Origin: Bacteroidota bacterium
GTDB taxonomy: Bacteria > Bacteroidota > Bacteroidia > Bacteroidales > PXBB01
DNA length: 8,325 nt
Reading direction: 5' to 3'
Assembly (NCBI GenBank): GCA_022708385.1
Contig: JAKIYU010000110.1
Span: forward strand, 1-8,325
This document shows positions 7,214 to 8,325 of the stretch, piece after piece. The notes below the pieces were generated by a model. That model worked only from the letters and a program-made list of their open reading frames with translations, was not told where the DNA came from and made no database searches. The translations under genes were made by a program, and so were the position numbers. Position 1 is the stretch's first letter. Every line of letters starts with the position of its first letter.

Positions 7214-7581
7214 ATGAATGCAAAAATATTAATGTTCATTATCATGTTTGCAATATTCTTCAATTTAACAGCAATAATACATTAACTGTTACAATAAATA
7301 ATTTACCTAACGGCAATCATGCAAAGATTTGTTTATATAAATCAAACGATATATTCTTAATTATAGATACTGTTGGAACGGGCAATCCTATAACGAAAAC
7401 TTTTAATAATGTTTACCCTACTAATTATGGTATTTTAAATATTACAGTTACTTCGCATAATTACATACCCTACCAAGATACAATCTCAATTTGCTGTAAT
7501 TATAGTAATACCCTGACAGATATAACATCTAATCAAACATGGAATAATTTACGTATCCTTTTTTTAATTTTTTTAGTTTGA
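7214..7581 (+). pseudogene. Frameshifted fragment: signal peptide plus C25-peptidase-type Ig-like domain
   Basis: An ATG at 7214 opens a 23-codon frame, MNAKILMFIIMFAIFFNLTA..., shaped like a Sec signal peptide and ending at TAA 7283-7285. Another frame, open from 7204 to TGA at 7579-7581, encodes from about 7282 LTVTINNLPNGNHAKICLYK, later GILNITVTSHNYIPYQDTI, then SNQTWNN. The middle resembles the Ig-like domain behind the catalytic part of gingipain-type (C25) peptidases (pattern G-x-L-x-ITVT-x-HNY-x-PY), and ITSNQTWNN resembles the start of the next repeat in such T9SS cargo. The signal and domain are in different frames, no catalytic domain is present, and the end runs into T-rich sequence (LRILFLIFLV). 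I read this as an internally deleted, frameshifted and truncated gene. It could instead be a small exported protein interrupted by one frameshift. Confidence 0.6.
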
Positions 7582-7872
7582 ATTTAATCTATGTGCTAGC
7601 CCAAAAATGGCTCTTTTGATTTTGCCGAAGCGTTGGCTTGTCGGGGAGGGGCAAAAGCAAATGTACCATTGTGCACAGGCTGTCATCGTAACTTTCATTT
7701 TGCATTTTTAAGTAGTACTTCATTCAAAATTTTTGTGTGTCGGCCAGAAAAAAATAAAAAACTTCGGGCTGGCAATGTGTGATCGGGGTTGAATTCATTT
7801 GTATTGTCTGTCATGTTTTTGTTTAATAGTACACTGTCAGTTTGTTGTGTTGTTTGTTTCTTCCGCTGGTTG
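7582..7872. other. Non-coding stretch before the stem-loop run
   Basis: No credible gene. GC content is higher than in the preceding relics at 7595-7660, where TTTTGCC (7620-7626) and GGCAAAA (7650-7656) can form a 7-base stem around a GC-rich loop. The stretch 7600-7779 is open on the plus strand without a start codon. The part after 7790 is rich in TTGT runs. Confidence 0.5.
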
Positions 7873-7882
7873 CTAACGGTTT

Positions 7883-7995
7883 GCAGCTATGCCCAGTAGC
7901 CGTTTTGCGTGCTTCGTCTCTTTCCAACGGCACAATGTTTCTGCGAGGCACTGCTGTTTCAATTTGCTCTTTCATAGGCTATTGGGCATAGCTGC
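7883..7995. repeat. Long inverted repeat (19-base arms), extended stem-loop
   Basis: GCAGCTATGCCCAGTAGCC at 7883-7901 pairs with GGCTATTGGGCATAGCTGC at 7977-7995: 18 of 19 positions are Watson-Crick and the other is a G·T pair. Inside, GTGCTTCG (7909-7916) pairs with CGAGGCAC (7944-7951) with one G·T, so the arm continues as a second stem. The G·T pairs preserve pairing in plus-strand RNA or single-stranded DNA. It may be a dispersed intergenic repeat, or a recombination site used in folded single-strand form like integron attC, although the canonical attC core boxes are not evident. Confidence 0.75.
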
Positions 7996-7996
7996 T

Positions 7997-8024
7997 GTGT
8001 GTGCCCTACATGAGCAGCGCACAC
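7997..8024. repeat. Second inverted repeat in the stem-loop run
   Basis: GTGTGTGC (7997-8004) pairs with GCGCACAC (8017-8024), seven Watson-Crick pairs plus one T·G, around a 12-base loop. It begins 2 bases after the first long stem, and its right arm overlaps the left arm of the third repeat, so the second and third stems would be mutually exclusive at their edges. Confidence 0.55.
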
Positions 8025-8088
8025 TTGTTGTAAGCTGTTGAAAAATTCCAAAAATACAAATAATTTTCATATAACCTACAACAAGTGT
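8021..8088. repeat. Third inverted repeat, reaching the intron boundary
   Basis: ACACTTGTTGTAAG (8021-8034) matches the complement of CCTACAACAAGTGT (8075-8088) at 13 of 14 positions, around a 40-base AT-rich loop. The right arm ends in GTGT, which is also my proposed 5' end of the group II intron. The repeat therefore either spans the exon-intron junction or indicates that the boundary lies elsewhere. Confidence 0.6.
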
Positions 8089-8325
8089 ATTTTTCCAGAG
8101 GGTGAAAGTCCCTTATGTGCGGAGGTAGTACTCCGAAGCGTTAGCAAGTCGCAAGGTAGTTTACCGTGAGGTATGCACTGAAGGAAGCGAGACTGCAAAT
8201 GTCGGTACTGACGAAAAGTATAAAGCGAAGCGTATCACGAACACCTATGAAAACAATTAATTAGTGAGTAAACGGCATACGAGGCATATAAACTTGGGAT
8301 AAGCAAGCACACCTTTGTAACGTCC
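8085..8325 (+). mobile_element. Group II intron, 5' portion (domain I); remainder beyond right edge
   Basis: The sequence has the layout of domain I of a bacterial group II intron. A proposed 5' end GTGTA (8085) approximates the GUGYG consensus. It is followed by the small hairpin AGGG-TGAAAGT-CCCT (8099-8113), the hairpin CGGAG-GTAGTA-CTCCG (8120-8135), a TTAGCAAGTCGCAAGG segment (8141-8156), the widely shared CTGAAGGAAGC (8178-8188), GACGAA (8210-8215), and GAGGCATATAAAC (8281-8293). These elements occur in this order in many intron-encoded ribozymes. The intron-encoded reverse transcriptase/maturase would lie to the right on the plus strand and is not in the window, so activity and class cannot be judged. 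The exact 5' boundary is uncertain by tens of bases. Confidence 0.75.

Noticed and set aside
7607..7711. A 34-codon frame beginning MALLILPKRW
   Set aside because: Too short, no upstream signal, composition unlike a protein, and it overlaps a potential stem-loop.
7600..7779. A 60-codon plus-strand open frame containing a CTGCH (CxxCH haem-like) motif
   Set aside because: There is no start codon in frame, no signal peptide and no family pattern. A single CxxCH in a short GC-richer stretch is easily chance.
7873..8040. A canonical integron attC site
   Set aside because: The long imperfect palindrome invites it, but I could not place both core boxes (RYYYAAC and GTTRRRY) at its ends, and no integrase or cassette gene is visible. 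It is kept only as a structural resemblance.

Overview
The window looks like chromosomal DNA of a Bacteroidota bacterium. Five signs point that way: a clade-typical glycogen/maltodextrin operon (GH133-type debranching enzyme, GT4/5 glycosyltransferase, GH57 amylase); TAnnTTTG-type -7 promoter elements instead of clear -10 boxes; no obvious Shine-Dalgarno sequences; secreted proteins with an A|Q signal cleavage site; and relics of type IX secretion system (T9SS) cargo proteins. No species can be named from the sequence alone.

Left part (1-4245), all on the minus strand. A tightly packed operon runs debranching enzyme -> glycosyltransferase -> GH57 amylase. The first two genes overlap by 4 bases (ATGA), the next two are 6 bases apart, and the third runs off the left edge. 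Together they fit cytoplasmic storage-glucan metabolism: chain extension, removal of alpha-1,6 branches and alpha-1,4 cleavage or transfer. A 228-base AT-rich gap upstream carries a candidate promoter.

Middle part (4246-6624), also minus strand. An exported M28 zinc aminopeptidase-like protein with an inserted PA-type region is followed 12 bases later by a ChaN/DUF399-family exported protein. Their shared transcription is inferred from spacing. The 85 bases between the peptidase start and a divergent tRNA-Asn(GTT) hold one candidate -7 element for each direction.

Right part (6784-8325). After a good intrinsic terminator behind the tRNA the character changes: no intact gene is visible for about 1.5 kb. 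By hand translation I find two coding relics. One is the last ~22 codons of a T9SS C-terminal sorting domain. The other is a signal-peptide-like start out of frame with ~100 codons of an Ig-like domain resembling the C-terminal part of C25 (gingipain-type) peptidases. Then comes non-coding sequence, a run of three inverted repeats (7883-8088), and the 5' part of a group II intron (about 8085 to the right edge). This end looks like an accessory region downstream of a tRNA gene.

Most notable points: the decayed T9SS cargo genes; the stem-loop run immediately in front of the intron; an apparent Asp-to-Asn change at the probable catalytic acid/base position of the GH57 enzyme at the very left edge; and a Met/Gly-rich insert in the ChaN-like protein. 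I see no convincing evidence of a wholly new biological system.
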